Shown one piece after another: positions 24,669 to 33,456 of a stretch of DNA of 37,682 nt. The DNA lies in NCBI GenBank assembly GCA_027315185.1, contig DAHUYO010000030.1:1-37682 (forward strand), read 5' to 3'. This DNA is from Acidobacteriota bacterium. Its GTDB lineage: Bacteria; Acidobacteriota; Terriglobia; Terriglobales; SCQP01. A program made the translations under genes and the position numbers. The notes beneath the pieces are model-generated. The model ran no database searches. It was not told the DNA's origin and saw only the letters and a program-made list of their open reading frames with translations. The stretch's first letter is position 1. Each line of letters starts with the position of its first letter.

Positions 24669-24676
24669 GGGCGCGT

Positions 24677-26458
24677 ATGGCGGAAACGACCTCGGCCAGC
24701 AATTCCCTGCCCGCCGCCGGCGGCGCGCCCGCCCAGCGCATCCGCGCCCCCCGCGGAGCGCGGCGCACCGCGCTCGGCTGGGCGCAGGAAGCCGCGCTGC
24801 GCATGCTGATGAACAACCTCGACCCCGAGGTCGCCGAGCGGCCTCAGGACCTGGTTGTTTATGGCGGAACCGGACAAGCCGCGCGCAATTGGCCCGCGTA
24901 TCACGCCATCGTCGCCGTCCTCACCCGCCTCAAGAATGACGAAACCCTGCTGGTTCAATCCGGCAAGCCGGTCGGCGTCTTCCGCACCCACGACTATGCT
25001 CCCCGCGTCCTGATCGCCAACTCCAATTTGGTCGGCCGCTGGGCCAATTGGGACACGTTTCGCGACCTCAGCCGCCAGGGCCTGATGATGTACGGCCAAA
25101 TGACCGCGGGTAGCTGGATTTACATCGGCTCCCAAGGAATACTGCAAGGGACATTTGAAACATTCGCCGCCGCCGCGCGCAAGCATTTCGGCGGCAGCCT
25201 GGCGGGCAAGTTAGTGGCCAGCGGGGGCCTGGGCGGCATGGGTGGCGCGCAGCCGTTGGCCGCCACGCTCAACGGCGCCGCCTTCCTGGGCATCGAAGTG
25301 GACGCGGAGCGCATCAAGCGGCGGCTCAAATCCGGTTACTGCGACATCATGGTCAATGACCTGGATGAAGCGCTGCGCATCCTGAAAAACGCCGTCCGCA
25401 AGCAGGAAGCCGTCTCCGTCGGCTTGGTCGGCAACTGCGCCGAGGTCATTCCGGAGCTGGCCCGCCGTGGCGTCGTGCCCGATCTGCTGACCGACCAAAC
25501 CAGCGCCCACGATCCGCTGAACGGTTACATTCCCACCGGCCTCGACCTCGCCGCGGCCGCCGAACTCCGCCGCCGCGATCCCGCGGAATATCAGCGCCGC
25601 GCTTTGGATTCCATCGTTGCCCATGTCGTCGGCATGTTGGCGCTGCAAAAGCTGGGCAGCGTGGTCTTCGATTACGGCAACAACATCCGTGCCATGGCCG
25701 GTGAACATGGGTTGAAGGAAGCCTTTAACTTTCCCGGTTTCGTGCCGGAATACATTCGCCCCATGTTTTGCTCCGGTCGCGGCCCCTTCCGCTGGGTCGC
25801 GCTCAGCGGCGAGGCGGCGGATATTCATGCTACCGACCAGCTCGTACTCCAGCTGTTCCCGGAGGATGAAGTCCTGCGCCGCTGGATCCAGCTTGCCGCC
25901 AAACGGATCCGCTTCCAAGGCCTGCCCGCCCGCATCTGCTGGCTGGGTTACGGCGAGCGGGACAAATTCGGCCTGGCCATCAATGCCATGGTCCGCAGCG
26001 GCCAGCTCAAGGCGCCGGTGGTGATGGGCCGGGACCATCTCGACGCAGGCTCAGTCGCTTCCCCCTACCGTGAAACCGAGGCCATGGCCGACGGCAGCGA
26101 CGCCATCGCCGATTGGCCCTTGCTCAATGCCCTGCTGAACACCGCCAGCGGCGCCAGTTGGGTATCCATTCATCATGGCGGCGGCGTCGGCATCGGCTAC
26201 TCGCAGCACGCCGGCCAGGTCACAGTCGCCGACGGGAGCGTGGAAATGGACGCCCGCATCGAGCGCGTGCTGACCAACGATCCCGGCCTGGGCGTCGCCC
26301 GCCATGCCGATGCCGGATACGCCGAGGCACGCGACTTTGCCCGCGCCCATGGCATGGATTTGCCCATGGCGAACCCGCCTATGGTTGACCTGTCCACGGG
26401 CCCATCAGGCGGCGCGCAAACTCCTGGCGCCGATGCCCCGCCGTCCCGCCGGAAATAG
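24677..26458 (+). CDS. hutU: Urocanate hydratase
   Basis: NAD+-dependent enzyme converting urocanate to imidazolonepropionate, second step of histidine degradation. From ATG 24677 the protein is 593 residues, about 35 longer than the usual 555 because of short N- and C-terminal extensions. It is highly conserved: [43 protein letters not shown], the NAD-binding [24 protein letters not shown], and the active-site Cys421 in [12 protein letters not shown] (Cys410 in Pseudomonas). [15 protein letters not shown] and [16 protein letters not shown] complete the C-terminal half. The C-terminal tail ([18 protein letters not shown]) is low complexity. hutI follows after 2 nt, so the two are an operon. 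An in-frame extension to 24413 overlaps the divergent gene and is rejected. Confidence 0.96.
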   Translation: MAETTSASNSLPAAGGAPAQRIRAPRGARRTALGWAQEAALRMLMNNLDPEVAERPQDLVVYGGTGQAARNWPAYHAIVAVLTRLKNDETLLVQSGKPVGVFRTHDYAPRVLIANSNLVGRWANWDTFRDLSRQGLMMYGQMTAGSWIYIGSQGILQGTFETFAAAARKHFGGSLAGKLVASGGLGGMGGAQPLAATLNGAAFLGIEVDAERIKRRLKSGYCDIMVNDLDEALRILKNAVRKQEAVSVGLVGNCAEVIPELARRGVVPDLLTDQTSAHDPLNGYIPTGLDLAAAAELRRRDPAEYQRRALDSIVAHVVGMLALQKLGSVVFDYGNNIRAMAGEHGLKEAFNFPGFVPEYIRPMFCSGRGPFRWVALSGEAADIHATDQLVLQLFPEDEVLRRWIQLAAKRIRFQGLPARICWLGYGERDKFGLAINAMVRSGQLKAPVVMGRDHLDAGSVASPYRETEAMADGSDAIADWPLLNALLNTASGASWVSIHHGGGVGIGYSQHAGQVTVADGSVEMDARIERVLTNDPGLGVARHADAGYAEARDFARAHGMDLPMANPPMVDLSTGPSGGAQTPGADAPPSRRK

Positions 26459-26460
26459 CC

Positions 26461-27867
26461 GTGCCCACGCTGCTGGTCCACGCCGCCCAACTGCTCACCC
26501 TCGCCGGCCCGGACCGCGCGCGCCGCGGCGCGGAGATGGAGGATCTCGGCCTGATCCGCGATGGCGCGGTGCTGATCGAAAACGGCCGCATCCTCGCCGC
26601 CGGCCCAACCGACGCCGTCGCACGAATAGCACGCGGGAACCAGCGCGGACGTCAGGCGAGCGACGATCCACACGGCCGCAACGCCGCCGCCGGCCCCGCC
26701 GACGCTGCACCGCCAGCAGACGACACATTGGAAGAGTTCGACTGCCGCGGCCATTTGCTCACCCCGGGTCTGGTGGACAGCCACACGCATCTGGTCTTCC
26801 CCGCCCCCCGCTTTGACGATTTCGACTGCCGCCTGCGTGGAGCAACCTATGAGCAAATCGCCCGCTCCGGCGGCGGCATCCTGCAAACCGCCCGCCAGTT
26901 CGCCGCCGCGGCCGACGCCGATCTGCTCGCCACCGCCGTCGCCCATCTGCGCGCCGCCCAATCCTTCGGCGCCACGCTGGTCGAAATCAAATCCGGTTAC
27001 GGCCTTTCCCCCGCCGCCGAGCTGCGCTTGCTCCGTCTCGCCGCCGCCGCCGGCCGCTCCGCCGGCGTCGAAACCGTCCTGACCCTCCTCGCCGCCCATG
27101 TCGTTCCGCCGGAATTCGCCGACCGCCGCACCGAGTTCCTTCGCCTCATCAATGAAGTGCTGCTTCCCGCCGCCCTCAGCCCTGCGGAAACCGCCGCCCG
27201 CGGCGGCCAGCCAATCGCTTTCGCCGATGTGTTCTGCGACCGCGGCGCTTTCACCGTCTCCGAGGCGGATGCTGTTCTACGCGCCGCGCAAGCCCGCGGC
27301 CTCGGCCTCAAGATCCACGCCGAACAGCTCGCCGCCACCGGTGCCGCCCGCCTCGCCGCCGAGCTCGGCGCCGCCTCCGCCGATCATCTGGAACAGACCA
27401 CGGCGCTCGACCACCAAGCCCTGGCCCGTTCCGGCGCCGTCGCCACTCTGCTTCCCGGCTGCGACCTGTTTCTCGCCACCCCCTATCCCCCGGCCCGCGC
27501 CCTCATCGCCGCCGGCGCCGCCGTGGCCCTGGCCACCGATTTCAACCCCGGCACCAGTCCCCTACTCAGCTTGCCGCTGGCCATGTCCCTGGCCTGCACG
27601 CAAATGCGCCTGACGCCCGCCGAGGCTTGGACCGCCGTCACCATCAACGCCGCCGCCGCTCTTGGCCGCGCCGCCAATACCGGCTCGATCATGCCCGGCA
27701 AGCGCGCCGATCTCGCCCTCTTCGCCGTGGACGACTACCGCGCCATCCCCTATTCCCTCGGCCGAAATCTTTGCCACTCCGTCTTCTCCGCCGGCCGCTT
27801 CAACCCGGTACCGGCCGCCCTAGGCGCCGCTCCCGCCCCATCCACCACCACCGCTTCCCTCCCCTAA
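26461..27867 (+). CDS. hutI: Imidazolonepropionase
   Basis: Zn-dependent amidohydrolase opening imidazolonepropionate to formiminoglutamate, third step of histidine degradation. The 468 residues exceed the usual 405 or so because of a low-complexity insert at about 56-90, between the N-terminal strand domain and FDCRGHLLTPGLVDSHTHLVF. Metal ligands are His108/His110; EIKSGYGLS, KIHAEQLA, SADHLEQT and ATDFNPGTSP are family landmarks. The start is GTG 26461, two bases after the hutU stop; no ATG fits better. hutH and the formiminoglutamate hydrolase genes are not in the window. Confidence 0.95.
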   Translation: MPTLLVHAAQLLTLAGPDRARRGAEMEDLGLIRDGAVLIENGRILAAGPTDAVARIARGNQRGRQASDDPHGRNAAAGPADAAPPADDTLEEFDCRGHLLTPGLVDSHTHLVFPAPRFDDFDCRLRGATYEQIARSGGGILQTARQFAAAADADLLATAVAHLRAAQSFGATLVEIKSGYGLSPAAELRLLRLAAAAGRSAGVETVLTLLAAHVVPPEFADRRTEFLRLINEVLLPAALSPAETAARGGQPIAFADVFCDRGAFTVSEADAVLRAAQARGLGLKIHAEQLAATGAARLAAELGAASADHLEQTTALDHQALARSGAVATLLPGCDLFLATPYPPARALIAAGAAVALATDFNPGTSPLLSLPLAMSLACTQMRLTPAEAWTAVTINAAAALGRAANTGSIMPGKRADLALFAVDDYRAIPYSLGRNLCHSVFSAGRFNPVPAALGAAPAPSTTTASLP

Positions 27868-28025
27868 ACTGCCGCTGCACCCCCGACCACAAGCTCGTGC
27901 GTCCGCCCGCGTCCTCAGATTTCCACCGGCCACGACGCCGGTTTTCGGGCCTGCGCGCGGCCGCCCTACCGCCCTTCCGGCGGGCACAGCCGGGGCCGAT
28001 TCCAGGACGCGCCCGCCGCTAACGC

Positions 28026-28789
28026 TCAGCCCGCCGCCGGCGATCCCTCACCCTCGGCTTTTCGCCGCGCCCGCTCGGCCGCGGCGAACCTCCCCGCTCG
28101 CGCATACCACTCCTCGGCGCGCCTCGGATTCCTCGCCACGCCCTTGCCTTCCCGATAGAAATAGCCCAGGTTGTGCGCCGCGTCGGCGTGGCCCTGGCGC
28201 GCAGCACGAAAGTACCAATAGAACGCTGCCCGCGCGTCGGCCCGCACACCCTCGCCACGGCTCAGACAGACACCGGTCGAAAACTGCGCCTCCGCGCATC
28301 CCATCCGCGCCGCGCGCCTGTGCAAGAGATAGCCGCGCCGCAGATTGCGCGGCGCGCCCCTACCATACCGATTCATCCACCCGAGCACATGGATGGCCTC
28401 GCGGTCCCCGTGCCTCGCCGCACGGGTCATCCAGCGCCGCGCCTCGCGATAGTTGCGCCTCACGCCGCGGCCCATTTCGTAAAAGAGGGCCAGGTTGTAT
28501 TCGGCGCTCAGCGACCCGTGTTGCGCGGCAACCTGATAGTGCCGGAACGCCCTTCGCTGGCTCCTGCGCGTGCCGAGGCCGTAATCGTATGCCGCCCCCA
28601 GCCATTCCTGGGCGCTAAGGAACCCGCGTCGGCTGCCCGTCGCAGCAGCCGAAAGCCTTCGGGAAACCGGCTCCAGTCACCCCCGTTGTAGATTCCGATC
28701 GCCGCCGCCAGCAGCGCCTGAGCCTCGCGCCGGGGGCTGCTGGATGCCGGTAGGCCGCCCGGAGCGGCAGCCGCTAAGCGCGTCGACAA
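28026..28789 (-). pseudogene. Sel1-repeat protein, frameshifted
   Basis: An array of Sel1-like (TPR-related) repeats, usually protein-protein scaffolds. The 5' part (from TTG 28789) reads AQALLAAAIGIYNGG and EGFRLLRRAADAGS. Then the frame must change near 28617-28625 to continue LSAQEWLGAAYDYGLGTRRS, HYQVAAQHGSLSAEYNLALFY, and the repeats downstream through ARQGHADAAHNLGYFYREGKG. Both sides fit the repeat register exactly, as if one base were missing in the Leu codon of GSLSAQ. At least five repeats are present. The longest intact piece starts at ATG 28475. The true start is unclear: a stop (TAG) lies two codons before the TTG. Recent pseudogene or sequence error. Confidence 0.7.
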
Positions 28790-28862
28790 GCTCTACCTCC
28801 GGCAGCGGCATCGTCTCTGCTCCCGCCCAGCACGCATGTAATCCCCGCCCGCCTGCCAGTTC

Positions 28863-30305
28863 TCAATCCGTACCCCGGCCCGCAGCTGGCAGCCTCGGCC
28901 ATTCCCCTTTCTTCGGCTTCTCCGGCGGCGTCTTGTGCTTCTCCGCCGCCAGCGCTGCCCTCGCCTGCTTCAGGGCGGCCGTACCTGCGAGGTTGCCCCA
29001 ATCGATGGTCGCATTGTAGGCCCTCATGAATTCCTTGGGTCGGGCTTCCAGGATCGAGGCGAGGAGCCGAGAAAACATCGCGCCCACGTCCACGGAACCC
29101 GTCCCCTTGTACACCTCCCATTGCGCCTCGTAGCCGAACAACTGCGACACCGCGAAGAACCTGGGCATGTATTTCGGGTGCGACTCGGAAAGGCTTGCGA
29201 GGTCAGCGAAATAGGACCGGAACTCACCTGCGGCTCCGATGGCCGCCCCGTCGCGGCAACCGTTTTCCGGCAACTGGTCCTTGGGATAGCCGACACCGTA
29301 GAACACGTCCTGGTCATCCGCGGAACCGTCATCCGTCATCCATAGTAACGACATGACATCTCCGATTCCGCGCGGCATCGAATTAAGGAGCGCCTGTGCG
29401 CCGCCGGGTGCGCCAAGCTGATACAGGCGCAGCGCCCGGATCGCCTCCTCCGAATAGCCGTCGCAACCGGCGTGGAACGCTTTCTCGAGCGCCGCCACGC
29501 TCGCAGCCTTCCCGAGACCGTACAGCCGCAGGCAGCGGACGCGTGCCTGGCAGGGGTCGGGCGGATGTTCCTTCGCCCGCTTTTCCGCCGCCAGCGCCGC
29601 CTTCGCCTGCTTCAGGGCGGGCCAGCCAAGCGCGCCTGATTTGATTGCGGCCTGCCTAAACTCTTTCGGCCGCGCCCCGAGCACTGGCCCAAGGAGCCGC
29701 GAGAACATGCCATCTACGTTCATCTCCGTGCCCGCGTCGAACTCACCCCACTCCGCCTTATAGCCAAATAGCTGCGACGTGATCAAAAACCCGGGCAAAT
29801 ATTTCGCGTGCGCCGCGGAAAGTTTGGCTAGATCACGAAAATAAAACCGGAACAACTCGACGCCTCCGCGCGGCGCACCGTCCCGGCAACCGCCGCTAAC
29901 CAGTTCATCCATGGGGTAGACGGTTCCGTACGAGGAGTTGATGTCCCCCGCAGTCTCGAAGGTTCCGTCGGTCGCCATCCACAAAAACGACACGAAGTCC
30001 CCGATCCCCCGCGGCATCGAATTCAGCAGCGCGTACGCGCCGCCGGGTGCGTCAAGTTGATACAGACGCAGTGCTCGGATCGCCTCCTCCGAATAGCCGT
30101 CACAACCGGAGTGGAACGCTTTCTCCAGCGCCGCCACGCTCGCGGCCTTCCCGAGACGGTACAGCCGCAGGCAGCGGTTTCGTGCCTGGCACGGGTCAGG
30201 AGCCCGCTTCTTCTTCGCCGCGACCTGCGCTGCGCATAGCGGCGCCACCGCCAGCGCCATTCCCACCGCCCATGCCCACCGAGTCGCCCGACTTACCTTG
30301 ATCAT
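28863..30305 (-). CDS. Secreted protein made of two tandem 210-residue repeats
   Basis: A 480-residue protein of unknown function. A Sec signal (WAWAVGMALAVAPLCAAQVAA) is followed by two near-identical copies, residues 37-245 and 250-456, a period of 213. Each opens DPCQAR, RCLRLY, LGKAASVAALEKAFH and GCDGYSEEAIRALRLYQL, continues ALLNSMPRGIGD, and contains PKYMP/AKYLP, SQLFGY and MFSRLL, then ARPKEF. Four cysteines per copy are conserved (39, 45, 68, 140 and 252, 258, 281, 350), suggesting disulphides in the periplasm. The C-terminus is Lys/Pro-rich. AGGAGGG lies 8 nt before ATG 30305. I recognise no domain. Confidence 0.85.
   Translation of the reverse strand: MIKVSRATRWAWAVGMALAVAPLCAAQVAAKKKRAPDPCQARNRCLRLYRLGKAASVAALEKAFHSGCDGYSEEAIRALRLYQLDAPGGAYALLNSMPRGIGDFVSFLWMATDGTFETAGDINSSYGTVYPMDELVSGGCRDGAPRGGVELFRFYFRDLAKLSAAHAKYLPGFLITSQLFGYKAEWGEFDAGTEMNVDGMFSRLLGPVLGARPKEFRQAAIKSGALGWPALKQAKAALAAEKRAKEHPPDPCQARVRCLRLYGLGKAASVAALEKAFHAGCDGYSEEAIRALRLYQLGAPGGAQALLNSMPRGIGDVMSLLWMTDDGSADDQDVFYGVGYPKDQLPENGCRDGAAIGAAGEFRSYFADLASLSESHPKYMPRFFAVSQLFGYEAQWEVYKGTGSVDVGAMFSRLLASILEARPKEFMRAYNATIDWGNLAGTAALKQARAALAAEKHKTPPEKPKKGEWPRLPAAGRGTD
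28938..30197 (-). repeat. Internal tandem duplication within the secreted repeat protein
   Basis: Copy 1 spans 30197-29571 and copy 2 29558-28938. Long stretches are identical also at DNA level, such as the segment coding AASVAALEKAF and SEEAIRALRLYQL. Divergence is concentrated in the middle of the copies, which suggests a fairly recent duplication or continuing gene conversion of the ends. Confidence 0.8.
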
Positions 30306-30702
30306 TCCGCCAGCCCTCCTCGCCCTCTACCCGGCCCACCTGGCCGAAATGAGCGGCCGCCATCGGCGCGTTCCCGGCCCGCCGCAGCTGTCCGTGCATA
30401 ACCTTACTCCACCCTTCATCCGGTTGGGAACGCGCGAACCCGAGCCCAGCGTACCCGGCTGCGGCAAGTGTCCGGCTCCGCGCTCAACCTACCCGTGCCC
30501 CCGCAGGCTCGCCACCGACACCCCGCAGCATCCCCCGTTCCCGCCGCCTAGCCACGCAGCGTTCCCGCACAGCCGGATTCTCTCCCGCTTCCGCACCGCT
30601 CCCCGGCCTGCCCGCGCATATAACCCGCAGATGCAACTGCCCCGTCCCTACCCCAGAGCCCGCTCGGTTGCCTCCCGCTGCGCGCCGCTGTAGCCTGCCG
30701 TA
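30306..30702. other. Intergenic region, about 400 bp
   Basis: Separates the divergent secreted-repeat gene (minus) and the methyltransferase-like gene (plus). A plus-strand open frame across 30298-30693 is Pro/Arg-rich without domain, signal or Shine-Dalgarno and looks non-coding. No tRNA, terminator or repeat is visible; promoters for both genes presumably lie here. Confidence 0.5.
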
Positions 30703-31198
30703 ATGGCAACGTCGCCGTCCGCGCCGCGTCCGCTACGCCTGCTGCTGCGTATCCCCGTGCCTTGGGTCTTCGTGCTCGCCTATTTGGCGGGCGCCGGCTT
30801 GCAGCGAGCGTCTCCTACCGCTCGCAACGCCCACGCCGCGCCACCGCTACGCTCTCACGATCGCCGGCACCTTGCTCTGGGCATTGGCTGTGGCCCTCGC
30901 CGGCTGGGCGCTGGCCCTGTTCCGTCGCCGCCGCACCACCACCACGCCGGGGGAACTCTCCCGCGCCTTCGTCGCCTCCGGCCCCTACCGCCTCAGCCGC
31001 AATCCCATGCACCTGGGCCTGGTGCTCGCGTATCTAAGCGAAATGTTCTTCCTGGCGCAACTCGCGCCGCTCCTGCCGCTCCTGCCGGTCGTCGCCTATT
31101 TGCAGCGGGTCGTGATTCCGCTTGAGGAATCCCGCCTGCGCGCAACCTTCGCCGCCCCTTACGCGCAATACGCCACCCGCGTCCGCCGCTGGCTCTAA
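30703..31198 (+). pseudogene. Isoprenylcysteine carboxyl methyltransferase-like membrane protein, frameshifted
   Basis: Small integral membrane methyltransferase family (ICMT/PEMT-like). The first part, from ATG 30703, reads LRLLLRIPVPWVFVLAYLAGAGLQ. After a frame change near 30800-30812 it continues ERLLPLATPTPRHRYALTIAG, WALAVALAGWALALFRR and the family core GPYRLSRNPMHLGLVLAYL. It ends EESRLRATFAAPYAQYATRVRRWL. GPYRxxRNPMY/H and the EE...F...Y.xY pattern are the SAM-binding landmarks of this group. The joined protein would be about 165 residues with four or five membrane segments. A one-base error or real mutation separates the two halves; the second half alone opens at ATG 30872. Confidence 0.7.
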
Positions 31199-31268
31199 CG
31201 CCTCCGCGCCGACCGCCCGGAAACACGGGTCTCGGCCCGGCGCTCCGTCCGCCAACCCCTCCTCCCCG

Positions 31269-32261
31269 CTAATGCTTTTCCGCTGGCGGCTGCTTCGCCG
31301 CTGGCTTCTTGGCCAAACCTTTGTACTGAATTTGGAAGCTCGACCCGTAGCGCTTGTACTTGGTGAATTGGACGACCAGCTTCAGCCGCGTCGAACCGGC
31401 GTAGTTCTTGCCGTCGTAATACGGCAGCCGGGAGTCAGTGCTGGTATAGACCGGGAACCAATACTTGCCGTCAATTGGCTGCCGGTAGGTGGTGAAGGGC
31501 AGAAAAATATTGCTGGGCATGCCATGGCTGAACTGGTCGGGCACCGCTTTGCCCTCGCTCTTGACGATCTGCAAATAGTGATCGTCCACCCACACCGTGC
31601 CGGCGAAATACCGATGCCCCTTGAGAATCTTCTTCGGCTTGATGCTGAACCGGTAGGCGGTCAAATCCTCCAGCTTTTCATGGTCAATATAGCGGATGTC
31701 GTAGTCGGCCAGGTCCTGCATTTTGACCGTGTAGAAATCCATGTCAAAGAAATCGTTAAGGTCGTCCTCGGTCAGGATCACGTTTTGCAGGGTGGACTGC
31801 GGGCACCAGGTACAGACGATCTCCCTTCGCCCCGTGGGGCTAAACAGAATGGCGTCGGACTGGCGGTACGACTGCCCGGTCGGGTTGCCGTCGTTGTCCA
31901 GAACCTCTAGGTCAATGTGCTCGTCGTAGGTATAGTTGTGCGCCAGCAACTCCAAGTTACGGCTCTCGTTTGCGGTGAATTCCCGGATGATCTGCTGGAT
32001 CTTCGCCGGCGGCGGATCGGGCAGCCGCACCTTCGGCGGCGGCGGCACCGGCACCTGCGGCAAGTGCAGCCCGCCGCCCGCTCCCTGCCCTTTATGTCCG
32101 CCGTTCAAAATGCGAATCTGCGCTTGCGCCCGCGGCGCGGCCAATGCCGCCGCCAGCGCCACGCTCAGCACCGCCACGAATACCCTAGCCGGCGCCTGCG
32201 CCGTGGCGGGAATTATCGTCCCGCGCGTTCTTCCCGTTCGTCCCAGCCTAGATTCCCGCAT
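31269..32261 (-). CDS. Secreted protein of acidobacterial type, possibly LolA-like fold
   Basis: A 330-residue protein. The signal region lies at about 25-48 (ARVFVAVLSVALAAALAAPRAQA), followed by a Pro-rich linker PQVPVPPPPKVRLPDPPP. The body from about 85 has alternating strands: LLAHNYTYDEHIDLEVLDNDG, DYDIRYIDHEKLEDLTAYRFSIKPK and GHRYFAGTVWVDDHYLQIVKSEGK, then PIDGKYWFPVYTSTDSRL. The order resembles outer-membrane lipoprotein-sorting (LolA/LppX-like) proteins, which bind lipid in a half-barrel. That match is from memory of the pattern, not proven. It ends in a Lys/Ala/Pro tail. AAGGGGG lies 6 nt before ATG 32261. Confidence 0.7.
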   Translation of the reverse strand: MRESRLGRTGRTRGTIIPATAQAPARVFVAVLSVALAAALAAPRAQAQIRILNGGHKGQGAGGGLHLPQVPVPPPPKVRLPDPPPAKIQQIIREFTANESRNLELLAHNYTYDEHIDLEVLDNDGNPTGQSYRQSDAILFSPTGRREIVCTWCPQSTLQNVILTEDDLNDFFDMDFYTVKMQDLADYDIRYIDHEKLEDLTAYRFSIKPKKILKGHRYFAGTVWVDDHYLQIVKSEGKAVPDQFSHGMPSNIFLPFTTYRQPIDGKYWFPVYTSTDSRLPYYDGKNYAGSTRLKLVVQFTKYKRYGSSFQIQYKGLAKKPAAKQPPAEKH

Positions 32262-32420
32262 CGCCGCCCCCTTCGTTTCGCCGCTAGCGCCCGCCAGGAT
32301 CGCCTCCCGGCCGGGCCTCTTTACCTCTCATGCTATCCGCAAATCGCGGTCGTGAGGCCGCGCCGCGCAAACATATTGCATACGAGATTCCGCTCACACC
32401 GCCGCCCTCCCACTCTGGAC

Positions 32421-32426
32421 TACAAT
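32421..32426 (+). promoter_or_regulatory. -10-like TACAAT upstream of the 32475 gene
   Basis: GGACTACAATC repeats the ACTACAAT string found before hutU, here 48 nt before ATG 32475. No clear -35 box is seen at the usual distance. Confidence 0.35.
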
Positions 32427-32474
32427 CGAAGGCAACTCAGCCCAATTTCGTTCAACGCCGCACCCGGAGCCCGC

Positions 32475-33374
32475 ATGGTGTCCCCCCGCCGATCCTTTAT
32501 TCTTGTCTTGCTCGCCGCCCTCTGCTGCGCCGCCCCGGCCTGGGCCAAGCGCGCCACCTACATCCGCCCCGTGATGAAGTCGGTCTCCACCACGGGACTG
32601 ACCCAAGTGGTCATCCAGAACCTGGTTGGCCCGATTGACATCATCACCCAGCCCACCGATCAGGTGAAGATCGCCATCCTCGTCCATGGCGGCGGCCTGG
32701 ACCGCGTTTTTGCCCGCACGCTCACGCAGCAACTGCATTTCGACATCCGCAAAATCGGCCCGCAACTGCGGATTATTGGCCATTACCCGGTCAAACAGTT
32801 CCGAAATTACGGCTATCCGTACATGAAGAGCTTTTTCTTCATTCACGGCACCGACACCAATACCTATCGCGGCCATCGCGTTCACATCCGCGACGTCGGC
32901 AACAAAAAGTCCGTCGAGTTGTGGGCGGAGATCCGCGTCACGCTGCCCAGTTCCCTCAGCCTGGTCATCCGCAACATCTACGGCGACGTTCGCATGCGCG
33001 GCAACGGCGGCGGCGGCAACGGCAGCTTGGATGGATTCACCGACGTCGGCGATTTCCTCATCCACAATCCCCGTTGGGCCCAGGTCAAGCTGGACAGCGA
33101 TTACGGCTCCATCAAGTTTCTCGACGGCTTCGGCGTGGTGCGGGACATGCACGTCAAGACCGATTTCGGCGGCACCTACTTTTACCTCCGCCCCGGCGCC
33201 TCGGGCAAAATCCTCGCGCACAAGACCCTAGGCTTCCTGCACAACAACTTCAACGACGCCTTGTTCAAAAGCGACGGCGACGGCCACAAGGTCATGGTCT
33301 TGGGTGACGGCCGCGGCACCACCGTACATGTGGACATGAACGTGGGCAGCCTGCACCTGGAAAAGGCGCCCTAA
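32475..33374 (+). CDS. Secreted DUF4097-like beta-rich protein
   Basis: A 299-residue exported protein. The signal peptide is SFILVLLAALCCAAPAWA. The rest alternates short strands: GLTQVVIQNLVGPIDIITQP, QLRIIGHYPV, VELWAEIRVTLPSSLSLVIRNIYGDVRMRG, FLIHNPRWAQVKLDSDYGSIKF and HVKTDFGGTYFYL. That is the pattern of DUF4097/adhesin-like solenoids in which each turn compares a 'geometry' of surface strands. A Gly/Asn-rich loop (GNGGGGNGSLDG) interrupts it. No catalytic motif is seen. The frame is open 186 codons upstream, but ATG 32475 begins the signal peptide. The next gene lies 82 nt downstream on the same strand. Confidence 0.7.
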   Translation: MVSPRRSFILVLLAALCCAAPAWAKRATYIRPVMKSVSTTGLTQVVIQNLVGPIDIITQPTDQVKIAILVHGGGLDRVFARTLTQQLHFDIRKIGPQLRIIGHYPVKQFRNYGYPYMKSFFFIHGTDTNTYRGHRVHIRDVGNKKSVELWAEIRVTLPSSLSLVIRNIYGDVRMRGNGGGGNGSLDGFTDVGDFLIHNPRWAQVKLDSDYGSIKFLDGFGVVRDMHVKTDFGGTYFYLRPGASGKILAHKTLGFLHNNFNDALFKSDGDGHKVMVLGDGRGTTVHVDMNVGSLHLEKAP

Positions 33375-33456
33375 GGGTTCCCGCAATGGCAACGCGCCGC
33401 CGCGAATGGACGCCGCCCCGCCGCTCGCGGATGATAGTATTTGGGTGATTTCCTCC

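Noticed and set aside
24413..24676. Upstream extension of hutU
   Set aside because: The extra 88 codons are antisense to the start of the divergent CxxC gene, and homology begins only after ATG 24677.
30298..30693. 131-codon plus-strand frame
   Set aside because: Pro/Arg-rich composition, no ribosome site or domain; it covers the promoter region of the secreted-repeat gene.
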